DNA from: Micropruina sp.
Lineage (GTDB): Bacteria; Actinomycetota; Actinomycetes; Propionibacteriales; Propionibacteriaceae
Direction of reading: 5' to 3'
NCBI GenBank assembly: GCA_016711205.1
Contig: JADJTM010000002.1
Span: 1,240,001 to 1,304,000 of the forward strand
DNA length: 64,000 nucleotides
The position numbers and the translations under genes were made by a program. This document shows, in pieces, positions 9,300 through 17,924 of the stretch; positions within the stretch are counted from its first letter, which is position 1; every line of letters starts with the position of its first letter. The notes below the pieces were generated by a model that was not told where the DNA came from, did not search any database, and saw nothing but the letters and a program-made list of their open reading frames with translations.

Positions 9300-9421
9300 G
9301 GGCGCCCCTGTCCCGCCCATGCCGGAGATCGTCGGCACTCGGCTTTTCGGCTGTCGGTTGCCGGTTGGGCCGACGATCCCGCCAACGCCCGACCCACCCG
9401 GCCAGGGGCGCCCCGGCTCCG
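9292..9421. repeat. Large hairpin element, family D copy 1
   Basis: Perfect 19-base arms at 9292-9310 and 9403-9421 enclose a 92-base loop with a weaker inner pairing (GATCGTCGG near 9328 with CCGACGATC near 9370). It belongs with the hairpin at 17925-18036: both start CGGAG, run into TCCCGCCC after the left arm, carry CGCCCGACC before the right arm, and are followed by a TTCA-T-GTTGCG-like sequence. The arms differ in sequence but stay complementary. No open reading frame of note is inside. Confidence 0.7.
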
Positions 9422-9540
9422 CTTCACGTTGCGTTGCCGCTCGCCCCGGGCGCGTGCGAACTGCCCCGGGTTCGTCCCGCGACCCGGGCCCGCAGCTTCG
9501 TCCGCGAACTGGTGAGGACTTACTGGTGGTCATCATCACG

Positions 9541-9873
9541 TCCTGCCGGCACATCACCGTCATCCCGGCACGCCACCGTCATCCCGGCGAATGCCGGGAT
9601 CTCAGCCCCGTCGGCTTGCGTTCATGCGGACGCGCGACCGCGGGTTCGTCCTGCGACCCGGGCCCGCAGCTTCGTCCGCGAACAGGTGTGGACTATTGGT
9701 GGTCATCCTTACGTCCTGCCGGCACATCACCGTCCTGCCGGCACACCACCGTCATCCCGGCACACCACCGTCCTCCCGGCACACCACCGTCATCCCGGCG
9801 AATGCCGGGATCTCAGCCCGTCGGCAGGCGGTTGTCGGCTCTCCACCGTCATCCCGGCGAATGCCGGGATCTC
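9541..9873. repeat. REP-like repeats, family A (ATCCCGGCG..CGCCGGGAT type)
   Basis: Three full units read GTCATCCCGGCGAATGCCGG (then GATCTC) near 9580, 9790 and 9847. Shorter half-units (CACCGTCATCCCGGCA and variants) repeat in tandem between about 9541-9580 and 9719-9790. Each full unit can fold as a hairpin with an ATCCCGGC stem and a short AAT loop. A GACCCGGGCCCGCAGCTTCG segment also occurs twice, near 9481 and 9655. The gap 9255-10001 between mutB and meaB therefore holds a terminator-like stem, hairpin D1 and these repeats, and no credible gene; open frames here are made of repeat sequence. Confidence 0.8.
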
Positions 9874-10001
9874 GGCTCGGGTCTGGAGGACGCCTACGGG
9901 CCGGAACCCGGTTCTCATTCGGTTCACCGCCACCCGGGGCGAGCAGCGACTTCCCGCGCGCGACGGGCCACAGGGCGTCCAGGGTCTGAAAAGGTGGGTA
10001 C

Positions 10002-11036
10002 ATGCGTAGGTTGACGCCGGCCCAGCTGGCCGAGCAGGTGATGGCCGGCTCGCGGCCACACATCGCACGGGCCATCACCCTGGTCGAATCGTCCAGGCCA
10101 GACCACCGTGACAAGGCGAAACAGCTGCTGCGGCTGCTGCGGCCGGCCAGCGGCAAGTCCGTGCGGGTCGGCATCACCGGGGTGCCGGGGGCGGGCAAGT
10201 CCACGTTCATCGATGCCCTGGGCGTGCGGCTGATCGACCAGGGGCACCGCATCGCCGTGCTGGCGGTCGACCCGTCGTCCTCGCGAACCGGCGGCTCGAT
10301 CCTGGGCGATCGCACCCGCATGGCCGCGCTGACCGAATCCGAGAACGCGTACGTACGCCCGTCGCCGTCCGGGGGGCATCTGGGCGGCGTGGCGCGGGCG
10401 ACCCGCGAGTCGATGATCGTGATGGAGGCCGCCGGCTTCGACGTGCTGCTCGTCGAGACCGTCGGGGTGGGCCAGTCCGAGGTGGCCGTGTCGGGCATGG
10501 TCGACACGTTTCTGCTGATCACCCTGGCCCGCGCCGGCGATCAGCTGCAGGGCATCAAGCGCGGCATCCTCGAAATGGCGGACGTGATCACGGTCAACAA
10601 GGCCGACGGCGACCACGAGGGCGAGGCCCGGGTGACCGCCCGCGAGCTGACCATCGCGATGAAGCTGATCAGCTCCGACCCGAACGCGCGGCGTCCACCG
10701 GTGCTCACCTCGTCGTCCTACACCGGCAAGGGGTTGGACGAGGTGTGGCAGGCGGTGCTCGATCATCGCGGCTACCTGGAGGAGCATGGCGGCCTCGAAC
10801 CCCGGCGGGCCAAGCAGCAGATCGAGTGGCTGTGGTCGCTGGTCGAGGGCGAGGTGCTGGACGGCGTCCGCAACTCGCCGCGGGTTCGCACCTTGCGGAC
10901 GGGCATCGAGGCCGAGATCGCCGCCAACGAACTGTCTGCACTGGAAGGGGCCGAAGACCTGGTGCGGGCCTTCGTGGCGGACGTGCCGGTGCTCTGGCCG
11001 GCGCCTCCGGTCAACGGCGTCGACACCACCGGTTGA
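10002..11036 (+). CDS. meaB: Methylmalonyl-CoA mutase-associated GTPase MeaB
   Basis: 344 residues of the ArgK/MeaB family of G3E-like P-loop GTPases, which guard methylmalonyl-CoA mutase against inactivation and gate cofactor loading. Seen: N-terminal helical part (MRRLTPAQLAEQVMAGSRP), Walker A GVPGAGKST near residue 60, VDPSSSRTGGSILGDRTRM, the Mg-binding VETVGVGQSE, and NKADGD as the base-recognition NKxD motif. The C-terminal dimerisation region is complete. Start: ATG preceded by AAGGTGG. It lies on the same strand as mutAB but is separated from it by about 750 bases of repeats, where close coupling is usual. It ends just before an 88-base palindrome. Confidence 0.96.
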   Translation: MRRLTPAQLAEQVMAGSRPHIARAITLVESSRPDHRDKAKQLLRLLRPASGKSVRVGITGVPGAGKSTFIDALGVRLIDQGHRIAVLAVDPSSSRTGGSILGDRTRMAALTESENAYVRPSPSGGHLGGVARATRESMIVMEAAGFDVLLVETVGVGQSEVAVSGMVDTFLLITLARAGDQLQGIKRGILEMADVITVNKADGDHEGEARVTARELTIAMKLISSDPNARRPPVLTSSSYTGKGLDEVWQAVLDHRGYLEEHGGLEPRRAKQQIEWLWSLVEGEVLDGVRNSPRVRTLRTGIEAEIAANELSALEGAEDLVRAFVADVPVLWPAPPVNGVDTTG

Positions 11037-11043
11037 GCAGTAC

Positions 11044-11131
11044 GTGAGCAGTATTCGGGGACGGTTCCGCATTCCTGCTCACTGACGCGTCAGTGAGCAG
11101 GAATGCGGAACCGTCCCCGAATACCGCTCAC
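11044..11131. repeat. 88-base near-perfect palindrome, two family B units head to head
   Basis: The sequence is symmetric around 11087/11088 with a single mismatch in 44 pairs. It contains the family core directly (11057-11068) and inverted (11107-11118), with GTGAGCAG and CTGCTCAC at the ends of the left unit and a TGACGCGTCA centre. It starts 8 bases after the meaB stop. In RNA it would be a very strong hairpin and could act as a terminator, although it is more simply one member of the dispersed repeat family. Confidence 0.88.
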
Positions 11132-11166
11132 GCTCCGGTGCCGTCACAAGCCCTACGCTGCCTCGC

Positions 11167-12183
11167 ATGGTCAAGCCGTTCGCCGAGGTCACCTCGCGCA
11201 CCCAGGTGAACCGGCTGCGCCGGCTGGCGCGGGAGGCGCTGCCGGCCTGGGGGTTGGGGGACGCCTCGCTCACCCTGCTCAACCACGGCTACAACACCAC
11301 GTTTCGCGTGGACCTGCCGGACGGTGGCCGCTTCGCCCTGCGGGTCAACACCCAGCCGCACAAGACCGCTGCGCACCTTCGGGCCGAGGTGGCCTGGCTG
11401 GCCGCACTGAGCGCCCAGACCGGCCTGCGGGTGCCCACGCCGCAGCCCACCACCACCGGCACCCTGTCCGCCGCCGCGCCCAGCCCCGACCACGGCCGCG
11501 CCCTGCCGCTGGTGCTGTTCTCGTGGCTGCCCGGACGCAACCTGGGCGAGCGTTGGACGCGCACCCAGGCCCGCGCCGTGGGGGCCGCCATGGCCGGGCT
11601 GCACGACCACGCCACCGGTTGGACGATGCCCGCCGACGCCGAGCTGCCGCTCTTCGACGACGTGCTCACCGATCTGCCCAACCGGCTCGCCGACCACCCA
11701 GCGCTGGACGCCGAGGCGCGCCGGGTGCTCACCGCGGCGTACGAGCGCGCCCAGCGGCTGCAGGACGAGGCCTTCGCCGGCGCGACGATCATCCCGCTGC
11801 ACGCCGACCTGCACGGCCACAACCTCAAATGGCACGACAGCAGGCTCGCCGTGTTCGACTTCGACGATGCCGGCCTGGGCGTTCCCGCTCTCGACCTGGC
11901 GATCAGCGCCTACTACCTGCGCGACGACCAGGCCTCCGAACAGGCTCTGCTGGCCGGGTACGCGTCCGTCCGCCCGCTGCCCAGCGTCACGCCCGAGCAG
12001 TTCGAGGCCATGGTCGCCGGACGCAACCTGCTGCTGGTCAACGACCTGATCGACCAGCCCAACGCCGACCTGCGGGCGATGGTGCCGGGCTACGTCGCGA
12101 CGTCCGTCACCAGGCTGCGGCACTGGCTGCGCACCGGAGTTTTCCGTCGCGAGCCGGTCGCCGAACCCGCCAGAACCGAGTGA
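11167..12183 (+). CDS. APH/homoserine-kinase-type phosphotransferase
   Basis: 338 residues of the protein-kinase-like phosphotransferase enzyme family (APH, homoserine kinase II, SrkA). Visible: nucleotide-binding start LLNHGYNTTFRVDLPDG, the conserved lysine-like position in FALRVNTQPHKTAAHLRAE, hinge LPLVLFSWLPGRNL, catalytic loop HADLHGHNLKWH and the metal-binding FDFDDAGLGVPALDLA. The substrate cannot be deduced; close relatives are often annotated only as phosphotransferase. It is transcribed with the strand of the genes on both sides but sits alone between a large palindrome and a short hairpin (12204-12219), so it is probably monocistronic. Start at ATG 11167, without a strong Shine-Dalgarno sequence. 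Confidence 0.85.
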   Translation: MVKPFAEVTSRTQVNRLRRLAREALPAWGLGDASLTLLNHGYNTTFRVDLPDGGRFALRVNTQPHKTAAHLRAEVAWLAALSAQTGLRVPTPQPTTTGTLSAAAPSPDHGRALPLVLFSWLPGRNLGERWTRTQARAVGAAMAGLHDHATGWTMPADAELPLFDDVLTDLPNRLADHPALDAEARRVLTAAYERAQRLQDEAFAGATIIPLHADLHGHNLKWHDSRLAVFDFDDAGLGVPALDLAISAYYLRDDQASEQALLAGYASVRPLPSVTPEQFEAMVAGRNLLLVNDLIDQPNADLRAMVPGYVATSVTRLRHWLRTGVFRREPVAEPARTE

Positions 12184-12203
12184 GATAACAACTCGGTCAC
12201 ACC

Positions 12204-12219
12204 GGGGCCGAAGGGCCCC
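12204..12219 (+). terminator. Short GC hairpin after the phosphotransferase gene
   Basis: GGGGCC and GGCCCC pair around a GAAG tetraloop, 21 bases after the stop at 12183. Its size and position suit an intrinsic terminator of a GC-rich organism, but there is no T-run, so this is a weak call. Confidence 0.35.
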
Positions 12220-12313
12220 TGATCGCGCGACGAGCGGGCGTCCGATGGATATCGTGAACTCAGTCCGGGGGCAGACCAGTGCCTCCGCATCATCTTGCTC
12301 AGGAGGCAGGTTC

Positions 12314-13417
12314 GTGAAGAAGTCCCTGACGGCACCGGTGGTTCTCGGTGCTCTCGCCCTCGCCCTCGGTGGTTGCGCCACCCCGCCGGCGGCCACCAGC
12401 GCCGCCCCCACTGCGACGGCGGCCACGTCGGTCGCGCAATCCGACTTCAAGGCCTGCATGGTCTCCGACGCCGGCGGTTTCGACGACAAGTCGTTCAACG
12501 AGACCGCCTACGCCGGCCTGACCAAGGCCGTCGCCGAACTGGGCGTTCAGAAGGCCGAGGTGCAGTCCCAGGTGGCGGCCGACTACGCCAAGAACGTGCA
12601 GGCCATGGTCACTGCCAAGTGCGACATCATCGTCACCGTCGGCTTCGCGCTGGGTGATGCCACCGCCGCGGCCGCCAAGAAGAACCCCGACATCAAGTTC
12701 GCCATCGTCGACTTCGCCTACACCGACGAGGACGGCAAGAACATCGCCGAGAAGAACGTCAAGGGCCTGGTGTTCAACACCGCCGAGCCGTCCTTCATGG
12801 CCGGCTACCTGGCCGCCTCGCTGTCGCAGACCGGCAAGGTCGGCACCTTCGGTGGAGCCCCGTACCCGTCGGTCACGGCATTCATGGACGGCTACGCCCG
12901 CGGCGTCACCCATTTCAACGAGCAGAAGGGCAAGAAGGTCGCGGTGCTCGGCTGGGACGTGGCCAAGAAGGACGGCACCTTCATCGGTGGCCAGGATCCC
13001 TTCGGTGATCTGAGCGGCGGCAAGAAGTCCGCCAGCAACCTGGTCGCCCAGGGCGCCGACATTCTGCTGCCAGTCGCGGGCCCTGCGGGCGAGGGCGCCC
13101 TGCAGGTGGCCAAGGCCAGCAACGGCAAGGTCGGCTCGATGTGGGTCGACACCGACGGCTGCATCAGCCAGGAGCAGTACTGCGCCGTGATCCCGACCTC
13201 GGTCGGCAAGGCCATGGACGTGGCCGTGTTCGAGGCGATCAAGGCGGCCAAGGACGGTTCGTTCAGCAACGAACCCTTCGTCGGCACGCTTGAGAACGGC
13301 GGCGCGTACCTGGCGCCGTTCCACGAGTGGGATCCGAAGGTCAGCGCCGAGACCCGGGCCGAGCTCGACAAGATCAAGGCCGACATCATCGCGGGCACCA
13401 TCAAGACCTCCGCGTGA
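12314..13417 (+). CDS. BMP-family nucleoside-binding lipoprotein of an ABC importer
   Basis: 367 residues. The GTG at 12314 is chosen because AGGAGG lies seven bases upstream (12301-12306) and because it yields a clean lipoprotein signal: KKSLTAPVVLGALALALGGC, with the lipobox LGGC. A Thr/Ala/Pro linker follows. The mature part matches the BMP/PnrA family (ACMVSDAGGFDDKSFNETAY, MVTAKCDIIVTVGFALGD, GTFGGAPYPSVTAFMDGY, GVTHFNE, ILLPVAGPAGEGAL, WVDTDGC), periplasmic-type receptors for purine and pyrimidine nucleosides. The ATPase and two permeases follow on the same strand. A strong hairpin right after the stop may give the receptor more transcript than the rest of the operon. Confidence 0.95.
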   Translation: MKKSLTAPVVLGALALALGGCATPPAATSAAPTATAATSVAQSDFKACMVSDAGGFDDKSFNETAYAGLTKAVAELGVQKAEVQSQVAADYAKNVQAMVTAKCDIIVTVGFALGDATAAAAKKNPDIKFAIVDFAYTDEDGKNIAEKNVKGLVFNTAEPSFMAGYLAASLSQTGKVGTFGGAPYPSVTAFMDGYARGVTHFNEQKGKKVAVLGWDVAKKDGTFIGGQDPFGDLSGGKKSASNLVAQGADILLPVAGPAGEGALQVAKASNGKVGSMWVDTDGCISQEQYCAVIPTSVGKAMDVAVFEAIKAAKDGSFSNEPFVGTLENGGAYLAPFHEWDPKVSAETRAELDKIKADIIAGTIKTSA

Positions 13418-13431
13418 GCCTGTGACGAGTG

Positions 13432-13461
13432 GAAAGGGGGGCGCGGTCGCGCTCCCCTTTC
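13432..13461 (+). terminator. Hairpin between receptor and ATPase genes
   Basis: A 13-base-pair stem with one G-T pair and a GGTC tetraloop, followed by TTC. It begins 14 bases after the lipoprotein stop. In importer operons such a stem usually causes partial termination or protects the 3' end of the receptor message, which would explain an excess of binding protein over membrane parts. Confidence 0.6.
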
Positions 13462-13588
13462 TTCGATTGCGCAGCGTTGCCGAAGTCTTCTGTTGAGCGT
13501 GGCCGCCGCAGCCAGGACGCCCGGAGGGGGCTGCGCAGCAGGCGAGGATCGGTGGATCCGGGCTTAGCTTTGAAAGGAGCGGTGTGGA

Positions 13589-15166
13589 ATGATCCGGCCT
13601 GTGGCGGACGAAGCTGAGCACGGTACCGGCCTGCAACTGAAGTCGATCACCAAGAGGTTCGGCACGTTCGTCGCCAATGACGCGGTCGACCTCGACATTC
13701 GGCCGGGCGAGATCCACTGTCTGCTGGGCGAGAACGGCGCGGGCAAGTCGACGCTGATGAACGTGCTGTACGGGCTGTACCAGCCCGACGGCGGCGAGAT
13801 CGTGATCGACGGCGCCGTGCAGCACTTCGCCAACCCGAAGGCCGCGATGGCCGCCGGCATCGGCATGGTGCACCAGCACTTCATGCTGGTCGAGGTGTTC
13901 ACTGTCGCCGAGAACATGATCCTGGGGCGCGAACCGGGCCTGGTCGTCGACCTCAAAGCGGGCCGGGCGACCGTCCGTGAACTGTCGGCCCGTTACAACC
14001 TGCCGGTCGATCCGGACGCCGTGGTCGAGGATCTGCCGGTCGGCGTGCAGCAGCGCGTCGAGATTCTCAAGGCACTGGCCAACGACGCCGCGTACCTGAT
14101 CCTGGACGAGCCCACCGCCGTGCTCACCCCGCAAGAGATCGATGAGCTGATGGTGGTGCTGCAGCGGCTACGTGATGAGGGCAAGGGCATCGTGTTCATC
14201 ACCCACAAGCTGCGTGAGGTGCGCGCCATCGCCGACCGCATCACCGTCCTGCGGCGCGGACGGGTGGTCGGCCGGGCAGAGCCCGGCACGTCCGAGAACG
14301 AACTGGCTCAGCTGATGGTGGGCCGGGCCGTCGACCTGACCGTGAGCAAGCAGCATGCCGAGCCGGGGCCCGTCCGGCTCGAGGTCGAGAACCTCACCGT
14401 GACCAACTCGGCCGGTGCCGTCGTGGTGGACGGCATCAGCTTCGAGGTGGCCGGCGGCGAGATCCTGTGTGTCGCCGGGGTGCAGGGCAACGGGCAGTCC
14501 GAGCTGGCCGACGCGCTGCTGGGCAACCTGCCGGTGCTGTCCGGCAGCGTCCGGCTGGACGGGCACGACCTCACCGACGGCACACCGAAGCGGGCGATCA
14601 TCGCCGGCATGGGGTTCGTGCCCGAGGACCGCCAGCACGACGGGTTCATCGGCAGCTTCACCATCGCCGAGAACCTGGTGCTGAACCGGTTCGACCGGCC
14701 ACCGTTCGCCAAGGGTGCTGCGCTCGACCTCGAAGCCATCAACGGCAACGCGCTGCGGCTGCGCGACGAGTTCGACATCCGCACCCCCGAGGTGCAGAAC
14801 CTGGGCAGTTCGCTGTCCGGCGGCAACGCGCAGAAGGTGGTGCTGGCCCGCGAGCTGAGCCGCGAGCTCGCCGTGCTGGTGGCCTCGCAACCGACCCGCG
14901 GAGTGGACGTCGGCGCCATCGAGTTTCTGCACAAACGCATCGTCGCCGAACGCGACAAGGGCACCGCGGTGATGTTGGTCAGCACCGAACTCGAAGAGGT
15001 CGAGGCCCTGGCCGACCGGGTGCTGGTGATGTACCGGGGCCGGGTCGTGGGCATCGTCGGGCCGGACACCCCCCGCGACGTGCTGGGCATGATGATGGCG
15101 GGGTGCTCATACGACGAGGCGGTGGCGCTGGCCGCGGCGGCGCCCACCGAGGGAGGGGATCGCTGA
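13589..15166 (+). CDS. Nucleoside ABC importer ATPase (two fused ATP-binding domains)
   Basis: 525 residues with the twin-domain layout of sugar/nucleoside importers. Domain 1: Walker A GENGAGKST near residue 48, signature region LPVGVQQRVEILKAL, Walker B AYLILDEPTAVLT. Domain 2 (from about residue 260): Walker A position reads GVQGNGQSE and lacks the P-loop lysine, signature LSGGNAQKVVLAREL, Walker B-like LAVLVASQPTRGVDVG, where the glutamate is replaced. One degenerate site is normal for this family. GAAAGGAG precedes the ATG by about ten bases. The stop overlaps the first permease start (TGATG), so translation is coupled. Confidence 0.96.
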   Translation: MIRPVADEAEHGTGLQLKSITKRFGTFVANDAVDLDIRPGEIHCLLGENGAGKSTLMNVLYGLYQPDGGEIVIDGAVQHFANPKAAMAAGIGMVHQHFMLVEVFTVAENMILGREPGLVVDLKAGRATVRELSARYNLPVDPDAVVEDLPVGVQQRVEILKALANDAAYLILDEPTAVLTPQEIDELMVVLQRLRDEGKGIVFITHKLREVRAIADRITVLRRGRVVGRAEPGTSENELAQLMVGRAVDLTVSKQHAEPGPVRLEVENLTVTNSAGAVVVDGISFEVAGGEILCVAGVQGNGQSELADALLGNLPVLSGSVRLDGHDLTDGTPKRAIIAGMGFVPEDRQHDGFIGSFTIAENLVLNRFDRPPFAKGAALDLEAINGNALRLRDEFDIRTPEVQNLGSSLSGGNAQKVVLARELSRELAVLVASQPTRGVDVGAIEFLHKRIVAERDKGTAVMLVSTELEEVEALADRVLVMYRGRVVGIVGPDTPRDVLGMMMAGCSYDEAVALAAAAPTEGGDR

Positions 15167-16347
15167 TGGCTGAGCCGGAGCCGCGCACCAACCGGTTGCG
15201 CGCGTGGGCGAGCGCCCGCTGGCGTGACTGGACGATCACCCTGGCCGCGTTCGTGCTGGCGCTGATCGTCGGTGCGATCCTGATGATCGTCGCCGACCCC
15301 GAGGTGGCCGGCAACTTCGCCTACCTGTTCACCGCGCCCGGCCTGGCCCTGGGTGCTGCCTGGACGAAGGTCAGCACCGCGTACAGCGCCCTGCTGATGG
15401 GCGCGGTCGGCTCGCCGTCGGCGCTGGCCGCGACCACTGCGGCTGCGGCGCCGCTGATCTGCGCGGGCCTGGCGGTCGGCCTGGCGTTCCGGGCCGGCCT
15501 GTTCAACATCGGTGCGCAGGGCCAAGCCGTGGTGGGATCGATGGCGGCCGCCTGGGTGGGCTTCTCGCTTCCCTTGCCGCCGGTGATCCACCTGATCGTG
15601 GCCGTGCTGGCCGGATTGATCGCCGGCGCACTCTGGGGCGGCGTAGTCGGCTGGCTCAAGGCCAGAACCGGTGCCCACGAGGTGATCGTGACGATCATGA
15701 TGAATTACATCGCCTCCGGTTTGCTGGCATGGGCGCTGACCACGTCGGCGTTCCAGCGTCCGGGGCGCAGCGACCCGATCTCGCCCGAGGTGGCCGGATC
15801 GGCGACGTTCCCCCAGATCTTCGAGCAGCTGCACGTGGGCTTCTTCGTGGCGTTGGCCGCCGCCCTGGTGGTGGCCTGGGTGTTGGACCGTTCGGTGCTC
15901 GGCTTCTCCATCCGCGCGGTGGGCGCCAACCCGCATGCCGCCGGCACCGCCGGCATGAACGTGGGCGCCACCACCATCATCACGATGGCCCTGGCCGGTG
16001 CGCTGGCCGGCCTGGCGGGCGTGATGGCCGCCCTCGGACCGTCCGTCAACGGGGTTCCGACGCCGCTCTCCGAGGGGCTGGTCGGCACGGTCGGATTCGA
16101 CGCCATCACCGTGGCCCTGCTGGGCCGGTCCAAACCGGTCGGCATCGTGTTCGCCGGGCTGCTGTTCGGCGGCCTGAGCGCCGGCGGCCTGGCCATGCAG
16201 AGCGTCGCGCAGACGCCGCTCACCCTGACCCTGGTGCTGCAGGCCCTGGTGGTGCTGTTCGTGGCGGCCCCCCAGCTGGTGGCCACGCTGGTGCCGTTCC
16301 TCAAGGCGCGCAAGGGCTCGGTCTCGCTGACGGGAGCCGACGCGTGA
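15166..16347 (+). CDS. Nucleoside ABC importer permease 1
   Basis: 393 residues of the branched-chain/sugar-type inner-membrane permease family (BPD_transp_2). The ATG at 15166 shares bases with the ATPase stop and has GGAGGGGAT before it. A short basic N-terminus leads into the first segment TITLAAFVLALIVGAILMIV. About eight further hydrophobic segments follow, with the family motif GLFNIGAQGQAVVGS near residue 110 and the coupling-loop region AVGANPHAAGTAGMN near residue 250. It would pair with the second permease to form the transmembrane channel. The stop overlaps the next start by four bases. Confidence 0.94.
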   Translation: MAEPEPRTNRLRAWASARWRDWTITLAAFVLALIVGAILMIVADPEVAGNFAYLFTAPGLALGAAWTKVSTAYSALLMGAVGSPSALAATTAAAAPLICAGLAVGLAFRAGLFNIGAQGQAVVGSMAAAWVGFSLPLPPVIHLIVAVLAGLIAGALWGGVVGWLKARTGAHEVIVTIMMNYIASGLLAWALTTSAFQRPGRSDPISPEVAGSATFPQIFEQLHVGFFVALAAALVVAWVLDRSVLGFSIRAVGANPHAAGTAGMNVGATTIITMALAGALAGLAGVMAALGPSVNGVPTPLSEGLVGTVGFDAITVALLGRSKPVGIVFAGLLFGGLSAGGLAMQSVAQTPLTLTLVLQALVVLFVAAPQLVATLVPFLKARKGSVSLTGADA

Positions 16348-17654
16348 GCAGCGTCCACGACGCCCATGTGCCCAGCCTGAGCGACGCCCCGGAGCAACTC
16401 GACTTCACCGTCGTCGAATCCCGGGACGCCCGGCGCGCCCGGCTGTCGACCGGCGCCCTGATCGGCGTGGTCGGACTGGTGCTGGCAGTACTGGTGTTCA
16501 GCACCAGCGGCGTGGCCCGGTTCGCACTCTCGGACGCGTTCGCCGACGTGCAGTTGCCCACCATCGAACTGCCGGGTGCGCCGGTGGTCGCGGTGTGCGC
16601 CGTGCTGTGCCTGCTGGCCGCGGCCGGTTTCATCTCCGGACGGCTGCCCGGCCGGTGGTCGATGCTCGCCGGCATCGTGGCGGGCCTCGCGGTCACGCTG
16701 GGCTTTCTGACCTGGGCGGCGGCCGGCAAGGACCTGCCGTTCCCGGTGGCGAACCAGCTGGCCGGCACCGTGTTCACCGCAACCCCGCTGATTCTGGGCG
16801 CCCTGTGCGGCGTGGTCGGCGAGCGCTCAGGTGTGGTGAACGTGGCGATCGAGGGCCAGTTTCTGACCGCCGCCTTCGCCGCGGCCATCGTCGGTTCGGT
16901 GACCCAGTCGATTCCGGCGGCGCTGTTCGCAGCCGTGTTGGCCGGGGTGCTGATGGCGTCCGTGCTGGCCGTCTTCGCGATCAAGTACCTGGTCGACCAG
17001 GTGGTGCTGGGCGTGGTGATCAACCTGCTGGCCTCGGGCATCACCGGCTTTCTGTTCGATCAGCTGGTGCAGCCCAACTCGCGGGTGTTGAACAGCGCCC
17101 CGACGATGGACCCGATCCCGATTCCCCTGCTCGCGGAGCTGCCGTTGATCGGTCCGGTGCTCTTTCAGCAGACCATCCTGGTGTACCTGGCGATCGTGTC
17201 GGTCGTGGTGGTGTGGTTTCTGCTGTTCCGCACCCGGTGGGGGCTGCGCGTCCGGGCGGTGGGCGAGCATCCCGAGGCGGCTGACACCGTGGGCATCTCG
17301 GTCAAGCGGGTGCGCTGGCAGGCCGTGCTGGTCGCGGGCATCTTCTCGGGTCTGGGTGGTGCGTTCTTCACCGTCGGCTCGGTGGGCATCTTCAGCAAGG
17401 ACCTGACCGTCGGCAACGGCTTCATCGCGCTGGCAGCGGTGATCATGGGCCGCTGGCACCCCGTGCTGGCCGCCACCATGGCGTTGTTCTTCGGCTTCGT
17501 GGTGCAGATGGCCTCGCAGTTGCAGACCCTGAACACCCCGGTGCCCAGCCAGTTTCTGCTGATGCTGCCCTACATCGCCACGATCATCGCGGTCGCCGGC
17601 CTGATCGGACGAACCCGTGCCCCCGCAGCGGACGGCATCCCGTACACGAAGTGA
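16344..17654 (+). CDS. Nucleoside ABC importer permease 2
   Basis: 436 residues, second BPD_transp_2 permease. The GTG start at 16344 overlaps the stop of permease 1. A cytoplasmic N-terminal extension of about 35 residues precedes the first segment (TGALIGVVGLVLAVLVFSTS), longer than in many homologues. The motif NVAIEGQFLTAAFAAAIVGS and the coupling region AVGEHPEAADTVGISV are present, as is the AALGGxxxGR-like end block AAVIMGRWHPVLA. Two permeases, a twin ATPase and a BMP lipoprotein are the full NupNOPQ-type set. Repeats follow immediately after the stop, separating it from cdd by 657 bases, whereas in many actinobacteria deaminase genes follow directly. Confidence 0.94.
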   Translation: MSSVHDAHVPSLSDAPEQLDFTVVESRDARRARLSTGALIGVVGLVLAVLVFSTSGVARFALSDAFADVQLPTIELPGAPVVAVCAVLCLLAAAGFISGRLPGRWSMLAGIVAGLAVTLGFLTWAAAGKDLPFPVANQLAGTVFTATPLILGALCGVVGERSGVVNVAIEGQFLTAAFAAAIVGSVTQSIPAALFAAVLAGVLMASVLAVFAIKYLVDQVVLGVVINLLASGITGFLFDQLVQPNSRVLNSAPTMDPIPIPLLAELPLIGPVLFQQTILVYLAIVSVVVVWFLLFRTRWGLRVRAVGEHPEAADTVGISVKRVRWQAVLVAGIFSGLGGAFFTVGSVGIFSKDLTVGNGFIALAAVIMGRWHPVLAATMALFFGFVVQMASQLQTLNTPVPSQFLLMLPYIATIIAVAGLIGRTRAPAADGIPYTK

Positions 17655-17691
17655 CGATGAGCCGCGAAGCGGGTCATCGGGCCGTCATTTC

Positions 17692-17893
17692 GGCGGCCCC
17701 GTCATCCAGGCGAATGCCGGGATCTCCGCCTCATCGTGTCGTCATTTCGGCGGACCCCGTCATCCCGGCGTTCCTCGTCATCCCGGCGGCCCCGTCATCC
17801 CGGCGAATGCCGGGATCTCCGCGTCCTCGTGTCGTCATTCGGCGGACCCCGTCATCCCGGCGTTCCTCGTCATCCCGGCGCACACCGGGATCT
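17692..17893. repeat. REP-like repeats, family A, three tandem units
   Basis: Hairpin units (ATCCAGGCG or ATCCCGGCG, AAT or CAC, GCCGGGAT) end at about 17723, 17818 and 17893. Between them lies a recurrent spacer with GTGTCGTCATTTCGGCGGAC and CCCGGCGTTCCTCGTCATCC, so a unit of roughly 90 bases is repeated. With hairpin D2 and the family C repeats it fills the gap between the importer and cdd; no gene is seen in this gap. Confidence 0.8.
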
Positions 17894-17924
17894 CTGCGCA
17901 CATCCCTGCTCACGTGGGGTTCCG

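Noticed and set aside
9274..10014. Long open frames of about 245 residues on the plus strand between mutB and meaB
   Set aside because: Their translation is made of repeated Pro/Arg/His blocks from the family A repeats, with no domain, and they overlap the meaB start.
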